From contig NZ_JBANDC010000001.1 of NCBI RefSeq assembly GCF_038896935.1, positions 372,001-436,000 on the forward strand: 64,000 nucleotides of DNA. Reading direction: 5' to 3'. Under the pieces are notes generated by a model. That model was not told the DNA's origin and searched no databases. It saw only the letters and a list, made by a program, of their open reading frames with translations. Of the stretch, positions 1 through 10,859 are shown piece after piece (position 1 is the stretch's first letter; every line of letters begins with the position of its first letter). Origin of the DNA: Collimonas rhizosphaerae (lineage in GTDB: Bacteria; Pseudomonadota; Gammaproteobacteria; Burkholderiales; Burkholderiaceae_D). The translations under genes were made by a program, and so were the position numbers.

Positions 1-1198
1 GGTCGCCTTCGCGGTCCGGGTAGAGCGGAGTGCCGCAATCATCGCAAAATTCCATCGCAAACAGTTCGGCATGGCGCTGGATGTCATCGATGCCGCATTC
101 GCGCAGCAGGCTCAGGATCTGTTCCAGCGGCGTTTCCGGCTCGGCGCTGGCGGCGTCGCTGTCGCTGGCGCGGCTGACGATTTCTTCGTTGGCTTCTTCC
201 GGGCCGTACAGCGGCCACACCACGCCGTAGATCACTTCGTTGGTCTGGCCCAGCGAGAAGCCGATGCGGTACTCGTCAACCCGGCCGCTTTCCGGCTGTT
301 CGCTGAAACGGCCGATGCTGGCGTGCAGGTCTTTGGAGGCGATGTCGAGCGTATGCGACAGGTAGTAGCTGGCGGCGCGCAGGGAAGCAGGGCGGATCTG
401 CAGGTCGGCTTCGCGGCAAGCGGCGAAGTACGCTTCCGGCAGCAACAGCTGGATGCCGCAGCCCGGCAGCAGGCGCGTCATGTTGGGCGTGACCTGGTTG
501 CGCCATTGCTCCAGCGCCTGTTCCTTGTCGGCGGCGATGTGGCCGACCTGGCCATGCATCATTTGCCAGCGGAACAGCGGCATGCCGCTGGGCGCCACCA
601 GCGCCGCCAGCAGGTAGCGGGTGTCTGCCAGGAACGGCGCGGTCTGCGGCTGGTCGGCGGGGCTGCGCACCGGCGCCGCGGTCAGCGCCGCGTGCGACAG
701 CTGCTGCAGCAGGGCGAAGGTTTCGCTGTGGCTGCGCGGCAGCTGGTCGATCGCATACAGCGACGGCACGATGGCGGTCATGACTTCCGGCGCCAGGATA
801 TGGGCGTGCAGGTGGGCGCCGAGGGTCAGCATGACGTCGCTTGGAATCGGTCCTGAACCGATCGAAAAGCGGGTCCATGCCAGCAGCGGGATGCCGACCA
901 GCAGGCAGTCGTACTGCTGGCCCTGGTAGTCGATGGTGCTCGATTCGCTGCAGGCTTCGACCACGTCCATCAAGGCATCGTAGGCGTCGGGCTGGGCCGG
1001 GAACAGCTGTTCCAGCGCACCGTCGATGGGTTCCTGGTGGCGCGCCTTGAAATGCTTGTTGAGCAAGGCTTCAATCTCGCGTTCCCATGCGCGCTCCTCA
1101 AGACGGCTGGAGGCTTGTATCAATGCTTGCGCCAGCTCGGCCAGGCGATGGCTGTCGGCGGAAGATTTACGGGAAGGTTTTTTTGACGGACGGCGCAT
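1..1198 (-). CDS. DUF2863 family protein, 3' end cut by the window edge
   Basis: I translated this frame directly: it opens at the ATG at 1198 and stays open for 399 codons to position 1 without a stop, so the C-terminus lies outside the window. The N-terminus is short and basic (MRRPSKKPSRKSS), followed by a mostly helical acidic region. The last visible residues, FCDDCGTPLYPDREGD, carry a CxxC pair that looks like a small zinc knuckle. The overall sequence fits the betaproteobacterial family DUF2863, whose biochemical function is not known to me. No clear ribosome binding site precedes the ATG. It is transcribed in the same direction as acnA but is separated from it by about 350 bp and the acnA terminator, so it probably has its own promoter. 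The family call is from memory; that the frame is coding is well supported by its length and codon usage. Confidence 0.72.
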   Translation of the reverse strand, partial: MRRPSKKPSRKSSADSHRLAELAQALIQASSRLEERAWEREIEALLNKHFKARHQEPIDGALEQLFPAQPDAYDALMDVVEACSESSTIDYQGQQYDCLLVGIPLLAWTRFSIGSGPIPSDVMLTLGAHLHAHILAPEVMTAIVPSLYAIDQLPRSHSETFALLQQLSHAALTAAPVRSPADQPQTAPFLADTRYLLAALVAPSGMPLFRWQMMHGQVGHIAADKEQALEQWRNQVTPNMTRLLPGCGIQLLLPEAYFAACREADLQIRPASLRAASYYLSHTLDIASKDLHASIGRFSEQPESGRVDEYRIGFSLGQTNEVIYGVVWPLYGPEEANEEIVSRASDSDAASAEPETPLEQILSLLRECGIDDIQRHAELFAMEFCDDCGTPLYPDREGD

Positions 1199-1293
1199 AG
1201 TGGATAGAGTAAGGGCTGACAACACAAAGTCAATGTCTTACTGCGCGACCGTAGCGGATGCTCGCATCCAATGCCCGGCAACCGAGATGCTCA

Positions 1294-1312
1294 CATATCC
1301 TCGCTGGATATG
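1294..1312. repeat. Small inverted repeat in the acnA/DUF2863 gap
   Basis: Seven-base arms CATATCC and GGATATG flank a 5-base loop. It lies in the 350-bp gap (1199-1549) between the start of the DUF2863 gene and the 3' end of acnA. The gap holds no convincing gene. Apart from this hairpin and the acnA terminator I see only the presumed promoter of the DUF2863 gene, without clear -35/-10 boxes. The role is unknown. Confidence 0.35.
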
Positions 1313-1463
1313 CTCCGCTGTTCTGCGCTGCCTTCTGGCCTACGACCGCTTGCTGTGAGTTTTTCTGGGACTCAAAGGCAGGAAGACTGCTAGCTTCTAT
1401 TGTAGTGGATTTAACGCCATGTGGAATAACTACCTTGGATAACCCTGCATCCGCTCCAGAAAT

Positions 1464-1491
1464 GAAAAAACGCCGGTCTGGCCGGCGTTTT
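1464..1491 (-). terminator. Rho-independent terminator of acnA
   Basis: A 7-bp stem (ACGCCGG/CCGGCGT) with a short loop is followed on the minus strand by a run of T. It lies about 60 bp beyond the acnA stop codon, where a terminator of the mdh-to-acnA transcript is expected. Confidence 0.8.
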
Positions 1492-1549
1492 GAGGTACTT
1501 CCGACTGCCTGTCCGCCGCCGGTACAGATGGCGGCGGGCAGGGCGGTTG

Positions 1550-4273
<2,724 letters not shown>

Positions 4274-4298
4274 GATTTCTCCTGGGTTTTCAGTTTAA

Positions 4299-4784
4299 TT
4301 ACAAGCTATGTGCCGGATCAACAGGTGCGGCAGCCGGCATGGATTCTTGCGCTGCCGATTTGCATTCGTTCGCCAGTTGATGTCCTGTTTTTGAATCAAG
4401 CAAAATGCCCTTGGCCGGGATGCCGATCCAGAGCAGGCCGTATTTGCGGTTTTCAAAGCGGTTGGCGCCGGTGGTGGTCGGCACGCGCGACAGGCGGTGC
4501 AGGGTTTTGCCCCAGCGCAGTGCGATGTGCTTGTCGTCTTCAGCGTTGGTGAAAATTGTCAGGCTGTTGCCGAGCTCGCATTTGTAATCGACCGAAACTG
4601 CAGTCTTGACGTCCGGCGTGCCTTCATCTTCGCCGTCGTCGGCTTCTGCCGGCGCTGCTTTTGCCGCCGGCTTCTTGGCGGATTTCTTGACGGTTTTCTT
4701 GGCGCTGGTCTGGGCTTGCACCTGCGGTGCTGCAACTGCCAGGCTGGCGCACAGCAAAACTAAAATAGACAGACTCTTTTTCAT
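4299..4784 (-). CDS. Secreted MliC-like (C-type lysozyme inhibitor-like) protein
   Basis: A 161-residue protein with a clear signal peptide (MKKSLSILVLLCASLAVAAPQVQA), then a Lys/Ala-rich linker (about residues 25-50). The C-terminal domain begins YKCELGNSLTIF and includes KTLHRLSRVPTTTGANRFE and ends near ANECKSA. This pattern, with one Cys near each end and a central TGA-x-RFE block, resembles the MliC/PliC lysozyme-inhibitor beta-barrel, but it has no lipobox. I chose the ATG at 4784, not the two upstream in-frame ATGs, because GGAG lies eight bases before it. It sits between the CitE-like gene and acnA with gaps of 49 and 25 bp, so co-transcription is likely although a functional link is not obvious. 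The family call is from motif memory and moderate. Confidence 0.7.
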   Translation of the reverse strand: MKKSLSILVLLCASLAVAAPQVQAQTSAKKTVKKSAKKPAAKAAPAEADDGEDEGTPDVKTAVSVDYKCELGNSLTIFTNAEDDKHIALRWGKTLHRLSRVPTTTGANRFENRKYGLLWIGIPAKGILLDSKTGHQLANECKSAAQESMPAAAPVDPAHSL

Positions 4785-4833
4785 TTCCATTGCTCCATGA
4801 TGCATCCCGCTGTCTTGGCAACGCGGGGCGCGG

Positions 4834-5805
4834 TTATAACAAAGTTATTGCATTTTCAGGTAGTGCGACGCCGTTGTTTTTTGCCCTCTGCAGAACACTC
4901 CAGTAATAACGGTAACTGGCGCGGTCGTGCAGCGTGCCCTCGTGTTGTATCGGTCCCCAGTCCGCCTGCCGGGCGGCAAGCAGGATCTGTGCCGCGGCGG
5001 CTATTTCCGACTGCGGCGGGGTGAATGCGTTCAAGATCGGCCTGATCTGCTGCGGATGGATGCTCCACATGCGGGTATAGCCGAATTCGCCGGCGGCGCG
5101 GCCGGCATCGGCAGCGGCGCTGGCGCTGTCCTTGATGTCTGTGGTGACGTTATGTGAAGGCACCTTGCCGTGCGCATGGCAGGCCGCGGCGATTTCCAGC
5201 TTGGCGCGGGTGACCAGCGGATGGCTGAACTGCGCCGGCGAGCGCATCGCTGCGCTGGGAATGGCGCCGTAATGCGCCGAAACGAAATCCATGATGCCGA
5301 ACGACAGCGACTGCACTTGGGGCAGGGCGGCGATGGCGAACACATCGGCCAGGGCGCCGTGGGTTTCAATCAAGACATGGACCGGCAACGCCTGCCGTCC
5401 GGCCTGGCTGCTGTGGTGCTCTATCAGGGCGATGGCGGCGCTGACTTCGGCCAGGCTCTCGGCCTTGGGCAGCATCAGGTAAGCCAGCCGGCGCGCTGCG
5501 CCCTTGCAGATGATCTCTACGTCTTGTTCGAAAAAAGCGCTGCCGCTGTCGTGCACGCGCGCGCCGATGCGCTCGAAGCGGTTGTCGGCGCCGGCGATGA
5601 CGGCGGCCACCAGTTGTGCGTGCGCTGCTTCGTTGCCGGCGCTGGCGCCGTCTTCGCAGTCGAGTGTGATGTCGAATACCGGACCCAGCTCCTGCTGCAG
5701 GGCGACCGACTTACGCATGAGCTTTTCAGCGCCGGCGTAATGATCGCAGACCGGTAGCGAGACCGGCTGCTGCTTGCCTAGGAATAAGACCTGGGTAGGA
5801 TGCAT
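4834..5805 (-). CDS. HpcH/HpaI aldolase / citrate lyase beta-like (CoA ester lyase)
   Basis: The 323-residue product belongs to the CitE-like TIM-barrel family that cleaves or hydrolyses CoA thioesters or 2-oxoacid adducts with a divalent metal. The metal/substrate region DITLDCEDGASAGNE and the downstream LMLPKAES and VLIETHGAL blocks are characteristic. An alternative ATG 20 codons upstream (5865) exists. I prefer 5805 because family members begin close to the HPxQVLF motif and the extra residues look non-conserved; neither start has a good ribosome binding site. It lies 113 bp after mdh and 49 bp before the MliC-like gene on the same strand. A true citrate lyase is unlikely because CitD/CitF are absent. 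The substrate cannot be deduced; citramalyl-CoA, malyl-CoA and related esters are possibilities. Confidence 0.82.
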   Translation of the reverse strand: MHPTQVLFLGKQQPVSLPVCDHYAGAEKLMRKSVALQQELGPVFDITLDCEDGASAGNEAAHAQLVAAVIAGADNRFERIGARVHDSGSAFFEQDVEIICKGAARRLAYLMLPKAESLAEVSAAIALIEHHSSQAGRQALPVHVLIETHGALADVFAIAALPQVQSLSFGIMDFVSAHYGAIPSAAMRSPAQFSHPLVTRAKLEIAAACHAHGKVPSHNVTTDIKDSASAAADAGRAAGEFGYTRMWSIHPQQIRPILNAFTPPQSEIAAAAQILLAARQADWGPIQHEGTLHDRASYRYYWSVLQRAKNNGVALPENAITLL

Positions 5806-5918
5806 TGCGACTTTTTGTTGGGTGTGGCGGTAAAGAATTCTAAATTCTGTATTCAAGCGCTGCATGGCAATGGCAGTGTTGCCATGCAGGTGCTGCGGGT
5901 GTGCGTGCCTGAGGGGGA

Positions 5919-6908
5919 TTAGCCGACCAGGTGTTTCACGCCGTCACGTTCTTCTTGCAGTTCTTTCAGCGTGATGTTGATGCGCTCTTGCGAGAAGGCG
6001 TCGATTTCCAGGCCCTGGACGATTTTGTATTCGCCGTTTTCAGTGGTGACTGGGAAACCGAACATGGTGCCTTCAGGAATGCCGTAAGAACCGTCCGACG
6101 GCACGCCCATGGTAGTCCACTTGCCGTTGGTGCCGAGCACCCAGTCGCGGACGTGGTCGATCGCAGCGTTGGCGGCCGATGCCGCCGACGACAGGCCGCG
6201 CGCTTCGATGATCGCCGCGCCGCGCTTGCCGACGGTCGGCAGGAACACGTCCTTGTTCCAGACCTGGTCGTTGATCAGGTCTTTGACCGATGCGCCGTCG
6301 GCTGTCGCGTAGCGGTAGTCGGCGTACATGGTTGGCGAGTGGTTGCCCCAGACGAACAGTTTTTCGATGCTGGCGACCGGCTTGCCGATCTTGGCGGCGA
6401 CTTGCGACAGGGCGCGGTTGTGGTCCAGGCGCAGCATCGCGGTGAAGTTCTTGGCCGGCAGGCCAGGCGCCGATTTCATGGCGATGTAGGCATTGGTGTT
6501 GGCCGGATTGCCGACCACCAGCACCTTGACATTGCGCGAAGCAACGGCGTCCAGCGCCTTGCCTTGCACCGTGAAGATCTGGGCGTTGGCTTCCAGCAGG
6601 TCCTTGCGTTCCATGCCTGGGCCGCGTGGGCGGGCGCCGACCAGCAGGGCGACGTCGACATCCTTGAATGCGGTCAGCGGATCGCTGTGGGCGGTGATGC
6701 CGGCGAGCAGCGGGAAAGCGCAATCGTCGACTTCCATGATCACGCCCTTCAGCGCTTTTTGTGCTTTTTCGTCAGGGATTTCCAGCAGTTGCAGGATGAC
6801 CGGCTGGTCTTTGCCGAGCAGGTCGCCGTTGGCGATGCGGAACAGCAGGGAATAACCGATTTGACCAGCGGCGCCTGTAACGGCAACGCGCATTGGGGAC
6901 TTAGCCAT
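5919..6908 (-). CDS. mdh: Malate dehydrogenase
   Basis: A 329-residue NAD-dependent malate dehydrogenase that converts malate to oxaloacetate, cytoplasmic. The N-terminal Rossmann motif is VTGAAGQIGYSLLFRIA. The substrate-binding region is ARPRGPGMERKDLLEAN and the catalytic His lies in the WGNHSPTMYAD block. The length and the RPRGPGMER form are those of the dimeric MDH group common in betaproteobacteria. GGAG precedes the ATG by seven bases. It is the first gene of the minus-strand TCA run and is divergent from the GntR regulator, with which it shares a 316-bp promoter region containing a 20-bp palindrome. Confidence 0.98.
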   Translation of the reverse strand: MAKSPMRVAVTGAAGQIGYSLLFRIANGDLLGKDQPVILQLLEIPDEKAQKALKGVIMEVDDCAFPLLAGITAHSDPLTAFKDVDVALLVGARPRGPGMERKDLLEANAQIFTVQGKALDAVASRNVKVLVVGNPANTNAYIAMKSAPGLPAKNFTAMLRLDHNRALSQVAAKIGKPVASIEKLFVWGNHSPTMYADYRYATADGASVKDLINDQVWNKDVFLPTVGKRGAAIIEARGLSSAASAANAAIDHVRDWVLGTNGKWTTMGVPSDGSYGIPEGTMFGFPVTTENGEYKIVQGLEIDAFSQERINITLKELQEERDGVKHLVG

Positions 6909-7224
6909 GTTGAATCTCCAGAGAGGTGGTAGAAAAGCGATGTCTGTTGGTACGTTTGCGTAATATGTCTATTGCAGCGATGCTGCGCAGCCCCTAATGA
7001 TACCGGCGAAAGCCGCGTGCGTCAGTTTGTTTTGCTTGGACAGGGAGCCGGCAATTTGCAGCTTGCATCTCTGGCATCTAGCTTGGCATCAACGCGACGG
7101 CAGTCGTCAAGTAGTGCTTATGCCCGCGAGTTTAGGCTTGGCAACATGGTATGTCAATCAATATCTTATGTCTTATATAAGACATATCATTGCGTATTTT
7201 TTGCTGGACGACAATGGGTGTTTT
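6909..7224. promoter_or_regulatory. Divergent mdh / GntR-regulator promoter region
   Basis: This 316-bp gap holds no convincing gene. On the plus strand TTGGCA (7138-7143) and ATATCT (7161-7166), separated by 17 bp, form a plausible sigma-70 promoter for the regulator gene. The palindrome at 7167-7186 lies directly downstream of that -10, where the start point would be. The mdh promoter must lie in the first half, but I see no strong boxes there. Confidence 0.5.
7167..7186. promoter_or_regulatory. Perfect 20-bp palindrome, candidate GntR operator
   Basis: The sequence TATGTCTTATATAAGACATA is a perfect inverted repeat. It lies about 40 bp before the GntR start codon and overlaps the probable transcription start. 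AT-rich palindromes with a GTC-n-GAC core are typical binding sites of GntR-family dimers, so autoregulation, and perhaps control of divergent mdh, is inferred. I did not find a second perfect copy upstream of sdhC. Confidence 0.6.
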
Positions 7225-8037
7225 ATGGTGAAATCTGAGCTTATGAGTTCCATCCCGCCCAATGTGAGCAGTGACCCCGCCAGCCAGAGCGCTGCTGTTC
7301 CTGCATCTCCCTCAGCATCGTCCCCGACCTTCAGTCCCCTCTACCAGCAGATCAAGGCGCTGATCATGCAGCGCCTGCAATCGGGCGAGTGGAAACCGGG
7401 CGAACTGATCCCCAGCGAAGTCGAGCTCGGCAACCGTTTCAAGGTCAGCCAGGGTACGGTGCGCAAGGCGATCGACGAACTGGCCGCGGAAAACCTGCTG
7501 GTGCGGCGCCAAGGCAAGGGCACGTTTGTCGCCACCCATCACGAAGCGCGCTCGCAGTTCCGCTTCCTGCGCCTGATGCCGGACAGCGACCAGCCGCAAG
7601 TTACCGATAAAAAAGTCATCGAGCTGAAGCGCCTGCGCGCGCCGGCGGAAATCGCGCGCCTGCTCGGCATGAAGTCGGGCGATTCGGTGGTGTATGTCAA
7701 GCGCGTCATGGCGTTCGACGGCGTGCCGACCATACTCGAAGAGCTGTGGCTGCCGGGCGCGCTGTTCAAGGCCCTGACGCTGGAGCGCCTGGTGGAATAC
7801 AAGGGCCCGATGTACGGCCTGTTTGAAACCGAATTCGGCACGCGCATGATCCGCGCCACCGAGCAGATCCGCGCCGCCAGCGCCGACGCCGATGCGGCGC
7901 AGTTGCTGGCGGTGGAAAAATCATCGCCTTTGTTGTGCGTGGAGCGCGTGTCTTTCACTTATGGCGACAAGCCGGTGGAAGTGCGGCGCGGCTTGTATGT
8001 AACCAATCGCCATCACTACCAGAACGAGCTGAGTTGA
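7225..8037 (+). CDS. GntR-family (HutC/UTRA type) transcriptional regulator
   Basis: About 270 residues. The N-terminal winged helix-turn-helix (about residues 36-102) includes PGELIPSEVELGNRFKVSQG and ends with VRRQGKGTFVA, the GntR signature. The C-terminal half (about residues 115-265) is a UTRA-type effector domain. The open frame extends far upstream. I chose the ATG at 7225, with GGGTG just before it; an ATG at 7243 is an alternative, and the first 30 or so residues are low-complexity Ser/Ala/Pro. It sits between mdh and sdhC and reads towards sdhC, 190 bp away, so a role in controlling TCA-cycle genes is likely. The effector is unknown; a C4-dicarboxylate or related metabolite is a guess from context. 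Confidence 0.88.
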   Translation: MVKSELMSSIPPNVSSDPASQSAAVPASPSASSPTFSPLYQQIKALIMQRLQSGEWKPGELIPSEVELGNRFKVSQGTVRKAIDELAAENLLVRRQGKGTFVATHHEARSQFRFLRLMPDSDQPQVTDKKVIELKRLRAPAEIARLLGMKSGDSVVYVKRVMAFDGVPTILEELWLPGALFKALTLERLVEYKGPMYGLFETEFGTRMIRATEQIRAASADADAAQLLAVEKSSPLLCVERVSFTYGDKPVEVRRGLYVTNRHHYQNELS

Positions 8038-8120
8038 TCTGGGCAGGGTTAGCGCGCCTGCTGCCTGTCGATACCGACGACTGGTAGCAAAATGGCAAAG
8101 CACCAGGGTGAGCGCCGGTG

Positions 8121-8142
8121 ATTATTCGCAATATTGAATAAT
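8121..8142. promoter_or_regulatory. Inverted repeat upstream of sdhC
   Basis: The seven-base arms ATTATTC and GAATAAT are separated by 8 bp, in the 190-bp leader between the GntR gene and sdhC. The AT-rich symmetric site about 85 bp before the sdhC start could be a regulator site or part of the promoter. It does not match the 7167 palindrome closely. Confidence 0.35.
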
Positions 8143-8227
8143 AACTATTGGTGTGCTGCACAAAAATCGGCGAAAATTGCGGGATTGCGCTTTTGTCGCA
8201 AATTTTTAAACTGAGGAGAACCCTGTC

Positions 8228-8638
8228 ATGTCTGAAGCCGCGAAACCCAATCGGCCACAGTTTCGTAATATAAACATTACTCAAATTGTCGGTTACCGCT
8301 TGCCGCTGGCAGGCATTATTTCGATTTTGCATCGCATTAGTGGCTTGTTGATGTTTTTGCTGTTGCCTTTTATCTTGTTCATGCTGGATAAAAGCCTGAT
8401 ATCTGAAAGTTCTTTCGAATACTTCAAAGGCTTTACGTCGAACTGGTTCGTAAAGCTTGTCATCCTGGCCCTGTCCTGGGCTTACCTGCACCACTTCTGC
8501 GCTGGCATCCGCCACCTCGTCATGGATAACCACATCGGCCTGGACAAGGACAGCGCACGCAAGTCGGCTGCCGGCGTCCTGATCGTCAGCGTGCCGCTGG
8601 CGCTGATCGTTGCATTGAAACTGTTTGGAGCATTCTGA
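8228..8638 (+). CDS. sdhC: Succinate dehydrogenase cytochrome b556 subunit
   Basis: A 136-residue inner-membrane subunit of complex II that carries heme b and the quinone site with SdhD. Three membrane helices are visible: GIISILHRISGLLMFLLLPF, the segment around WFVKLVILALSWAYLHHFCA, and the C-terminal VLIVSVPLALIVALKLFGA. The HRISG motif and the heme-ligand region HHFCAGIRHLVMD are typical. A GAGGAG ribosome binding site precedes the ATG. The stop codon overlaps the sdhD start by one base (TGATG), which indicates translational coupling. It is the first gene of sdhCDAB. Confidence 0.96.
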   Translation: MSEAAKPNRPQFRNINITQIVGYRLPLAGIISILHRISGLLMFLLLPFILFMLDKSLISESSFEYFKGFTSNWFVKLVILALSWAYLHHFCAGIRHLVMDNHIGLDKDSARKSAAGVLIVSVPLALIVALKLFGAF

Positions 8639-9003
8639 TGGCTGATAACAATATTGGCGGCAAGCGTCTGGTAGTAGGCGCGCATTATGGTTTGCGCGAC
8701 TGGCTGGCGCAGCGCGTCACCGCCATCGTCATGGCGGTTTATACCGTCATCCTGCTGATTTCTTTCCTGACCGCCAGCAACTTCAGCTATGAAGGCTGGG
8801 CCGGTCTGTTTTCGCACCAGTGGTTCAAGCTCGCTACCTTCGTGACGCTGATGGCGCTGTTTTTCCATGCATGGATCGGCGTGCGTGATGTCTGGATGGA
8901 TTACGTCAAGCCGGTCGCCGTGCGCCTGGTCTTGCAAGTTGCCACAATCCTGTGGTTGGTCGGTTGTGCCGGATGGGCGGCGCAGATTTTGTGGAGAGTG
9001 TAA
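8638..9003 (+). CDS. sdhD: Succinate dehydrogenase hydrophobic membrane anchor
   Basis: A 121-residue second membrane anchor of complex II. It has three hydrophobic helices and the family motif HAWIGVRDVWMDYVKP, whose first His is the expected axial ligand of heme b. It overlaps sdhC by one base and ends two bases before the GTG start of sdhA. The tight packing shows that the membrane subunits and SdhA are made from one message. Confidence 0.96.
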   Translation: MADNNIGGKRLVVGAHYGLRDWLAQRVTAIVMAVYTVILLISFLTASNFSYEGWAGLFSHQWFKLATFVTLMALFFHAWIGVRDVWMDYVKPVAVRLVLQVATILWLVGCAGWAAQILWRV

Positions 9004-9005
9004 TC

Positions 9006-10784
9006 GTGGCAGCTATTAAATCCACAATTCCTACACGCCGCTTTGATGCGGTAATCGTTGGGGCCGGTGGTTCCGGTATGCGTGCTTCGCTGCAGTTGGC
9101 GGAAGCTGGTTTGAATGTTGCAGTCTTGTCGAAAGTATTTCCTACCCGTTCGCACACGGTTGCGGCGCAGGGCGGCATCGGCGCCTCGCTCGGCAACATG
9201 TCCGAGGACAGCTGGTACTGGCACATGTTTGACACCGTCAAGGGCTCCGATTACCTGGGCGACCAGGATGCGATCGAGTTCATGTGCCGGGAAGCGCCAA
9301 AGGCCGTGTATGAGCTGGAGCACTTCGGCATGCCGTTCGACCGCAACGCCGACGGCACCATTTACCAGCGTCCGTTCGGCGGCCACTCGGCCAACTTCGG
9401 CGAAAAGCCGGTAGCGCGCGCCTGCGCCGCTGCCGACCGCACCGGCCATGCGCTGCTGCACACACTGTACCAGCGCAATGTGCGCGCCAAGACCCACTTC
9501 TTCGTTGAGTGGATGGCGATCGACCTGGTGCGCGATGCGGAAGGCGACGTCATCGGCGTCGTGGCGCTTGAAATGGAAACCGGCGATGTCATGATCCTGG
9601 AAGCCAAGACCACGGTCATGGCTACCGGTGGTGCAGGGCGCATCTGGGCCGCTTCCACCAATGCCTTCATCAATACCGGCGACGGCATGGGCATGGCTGC
9701 ACGGGCCGGCCTGCCGCTGGAAGACATGGAGTTCTGGCAGTTCCACCCGACCGGCGTGGCCGGCGCGGGCGTGCTGATCACTGAAGGCGTGCGCGGCGAA
9801 GGCGGTATCCTGATCAATGCCAACGGCGAGCGTTTCATGGAGCGTTATGCGCCAACCCTGAAAGACCTGGCGCCGCGCGACTTCGTGTCGCGTTCGATGG
9901 ACCAGGAAATCAAGGAAGGCCGCGGCTGCGGTCCGCACAAGGATCACGTGATGCTGGACCTGCGCCACATCGGCGCCGAAACCATCATGAAGCGCCTGCC
10001 GTCGATCCTGGAAATCGGCCACAAGTTCGCCAACGTCGATGCCTTGAAAGAACCGATCCCGGTCGTGCCTACCATCCACTATCAAATGGGCGGTATCCCG
10101 ACCAATGTGTATGGCCAGGTAGTGGTGCCGAAGAACGGCATCCCGAACGCGGTAGTCAACGGCTTGTACGCCATCGGCGAGTGCGCCTGCGTCTCGGTGC
10201 ACGGCGCCAACCGTCTGGGCACCAACTCGCTGCTGGACCTGGTGGTGTTCGGTCGCGCGGCCGGCAATCACATTGTCGACAGCAAGCTCAAGGAGCGCAG
10301 CAACAAGCCGTTGCCGGCGGATGCAGCCGACGTCGCCCTGGCGCGCCTGGCCAAGCTGGAAACCAGCACCGGTTCCGAGCGCGTGCAAGATGTGGCCGGC
10401 GATATCCGCAAGACCATGCAGCACTATTGCGGCGTGTTCCGTACGGATGAACTGCTGCAGCAGGGCTACAAGGAAATCATGGTGCTCGACGAGCGGCGCA
10501 AGCATGTTTCGTTCAAGGACAAGTCCAAGGTCTTCAACACCGCGCGTGTCGAAGCGCTGGAACTGGACAACCTGATCGAAACCGCCAAGGCCACCATTAC
10601 TTCCGCTGCAGCCCGCAAGGAATCGCGCGGCGCTCACGCGCATCGCGATTATGAAAAGCGTGATGACGAAAACTGGATGAAGCATACCTTGTGGTATTCC
10701 GAAGGTAATCGTCTCGACTACAAGCCAGTGATCACCAAACCGCTGACAGTTGATACGTTCAAGCCAAAGCCACGCACATTCTGA
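9006..10784 (+). CDS. sdhA: Succinate dehydrogenase flavoprotein subunit
   Basis: A 592-residue catalytic subunit that oxidises succinate to fumarate and carries covalent FAD. I chose the GTG at 9006, two bases after the sdhD stop and preceded by GGAG, not the longer open frame that overlaps sdhD. This gives MAAIKSTIPTRRFDAVIVGA and a length close to the 588 residues of the E. coli protein. The FAD dinucleotide fold is VIVGAGGSGMRASLQLAEAG. The flavinylated His is about residue 50 in TRSHTVAAQGG. Active-site blocks HPTGVAGAGVLITEGVRGEG and GANRLGTNSLLDLVVFGRAA are present. A 75-bp gap with a double stem-loop separates it from sdhB. Confidence 0.97.
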   Translation: MAAIKSTIPTRRFDAVIVGAGGSGMRASLQLAEAGLNVAVLSKVFPTRSHTVAAQGGIGASLGNMSEDSWYWHMFDTVKGSDYLGDQDAIEFMCREAPKAVYELEHFGMPFDRNADGTIYQRPFGGHSANFGEKPVARACAAADRTGHALLHTLYQRNVRAKTHFFVEWMAIDLVRDAEGDVIGVVALEMETGDVMILEAKTTVMATGGAGRIWAASTNAFINTGDGMGMAARAGLPLEDMEFWQFHPTGVAGAGVLITEGVRGEGGILINANGERFMERYAPTLKDLAPRDFVSRSMDQEIKEGRGCGPHKDHVMLDLRHIGAETIMKRLPSILEIGHKFANVDALKEPIPVVPTIHYQMGGIPTNVYGQVVVPKNGIPNAVVNGLYAIGECACVSVHGANRLGTNSLLDLVVFGRAAGNHIVDSKLKERSNKPLPADAADVALARLAKLETSTGSERVQDVAGDIRKTMQHYCGVFRTDELLQQGYKEIMVLDERRKHVSFKDKSKVFNTARVEALELDNLIETAKATITSAAARKESRGAHAHRDYEKRDDENWMKHTLWYSEGNRLDYKPVITKPLTVDTFKPKPRTF

Positions 10785-10790
10785 TTTGTC

Positions 10791-10836
10791 GCGGCAGGGC
10801 GGTGCGCCACCTCGCGGTGGCCCGCAACTCTGCCGC
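10791..10836. repeat. Nested inverted repeat between sdhA and sdhB
   Basis: Outer arms GCGGCAG (10791-10797) and CTGCCGC (10830-10836) enclose an inner stem GCCACC-TCGC-GGTGGC (10806-10821). There is no T-run, so it is not a terminator in the usual sense. In the middle of an operon it may protect the mRNA or set the relative levels of SdhA and SdhB. Confidence 0.6.
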
Positions 10837-10859
10837 ACAATTAATAAAAAGGTATAGCC

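Noticed and set aside
6972..7238. Small open frame upstream of the GntR gene, and the long N-terminal extension of that gene
   Set aside because: It runs through the promoter and the palindrome; GntR proteins start just before the winged helix.
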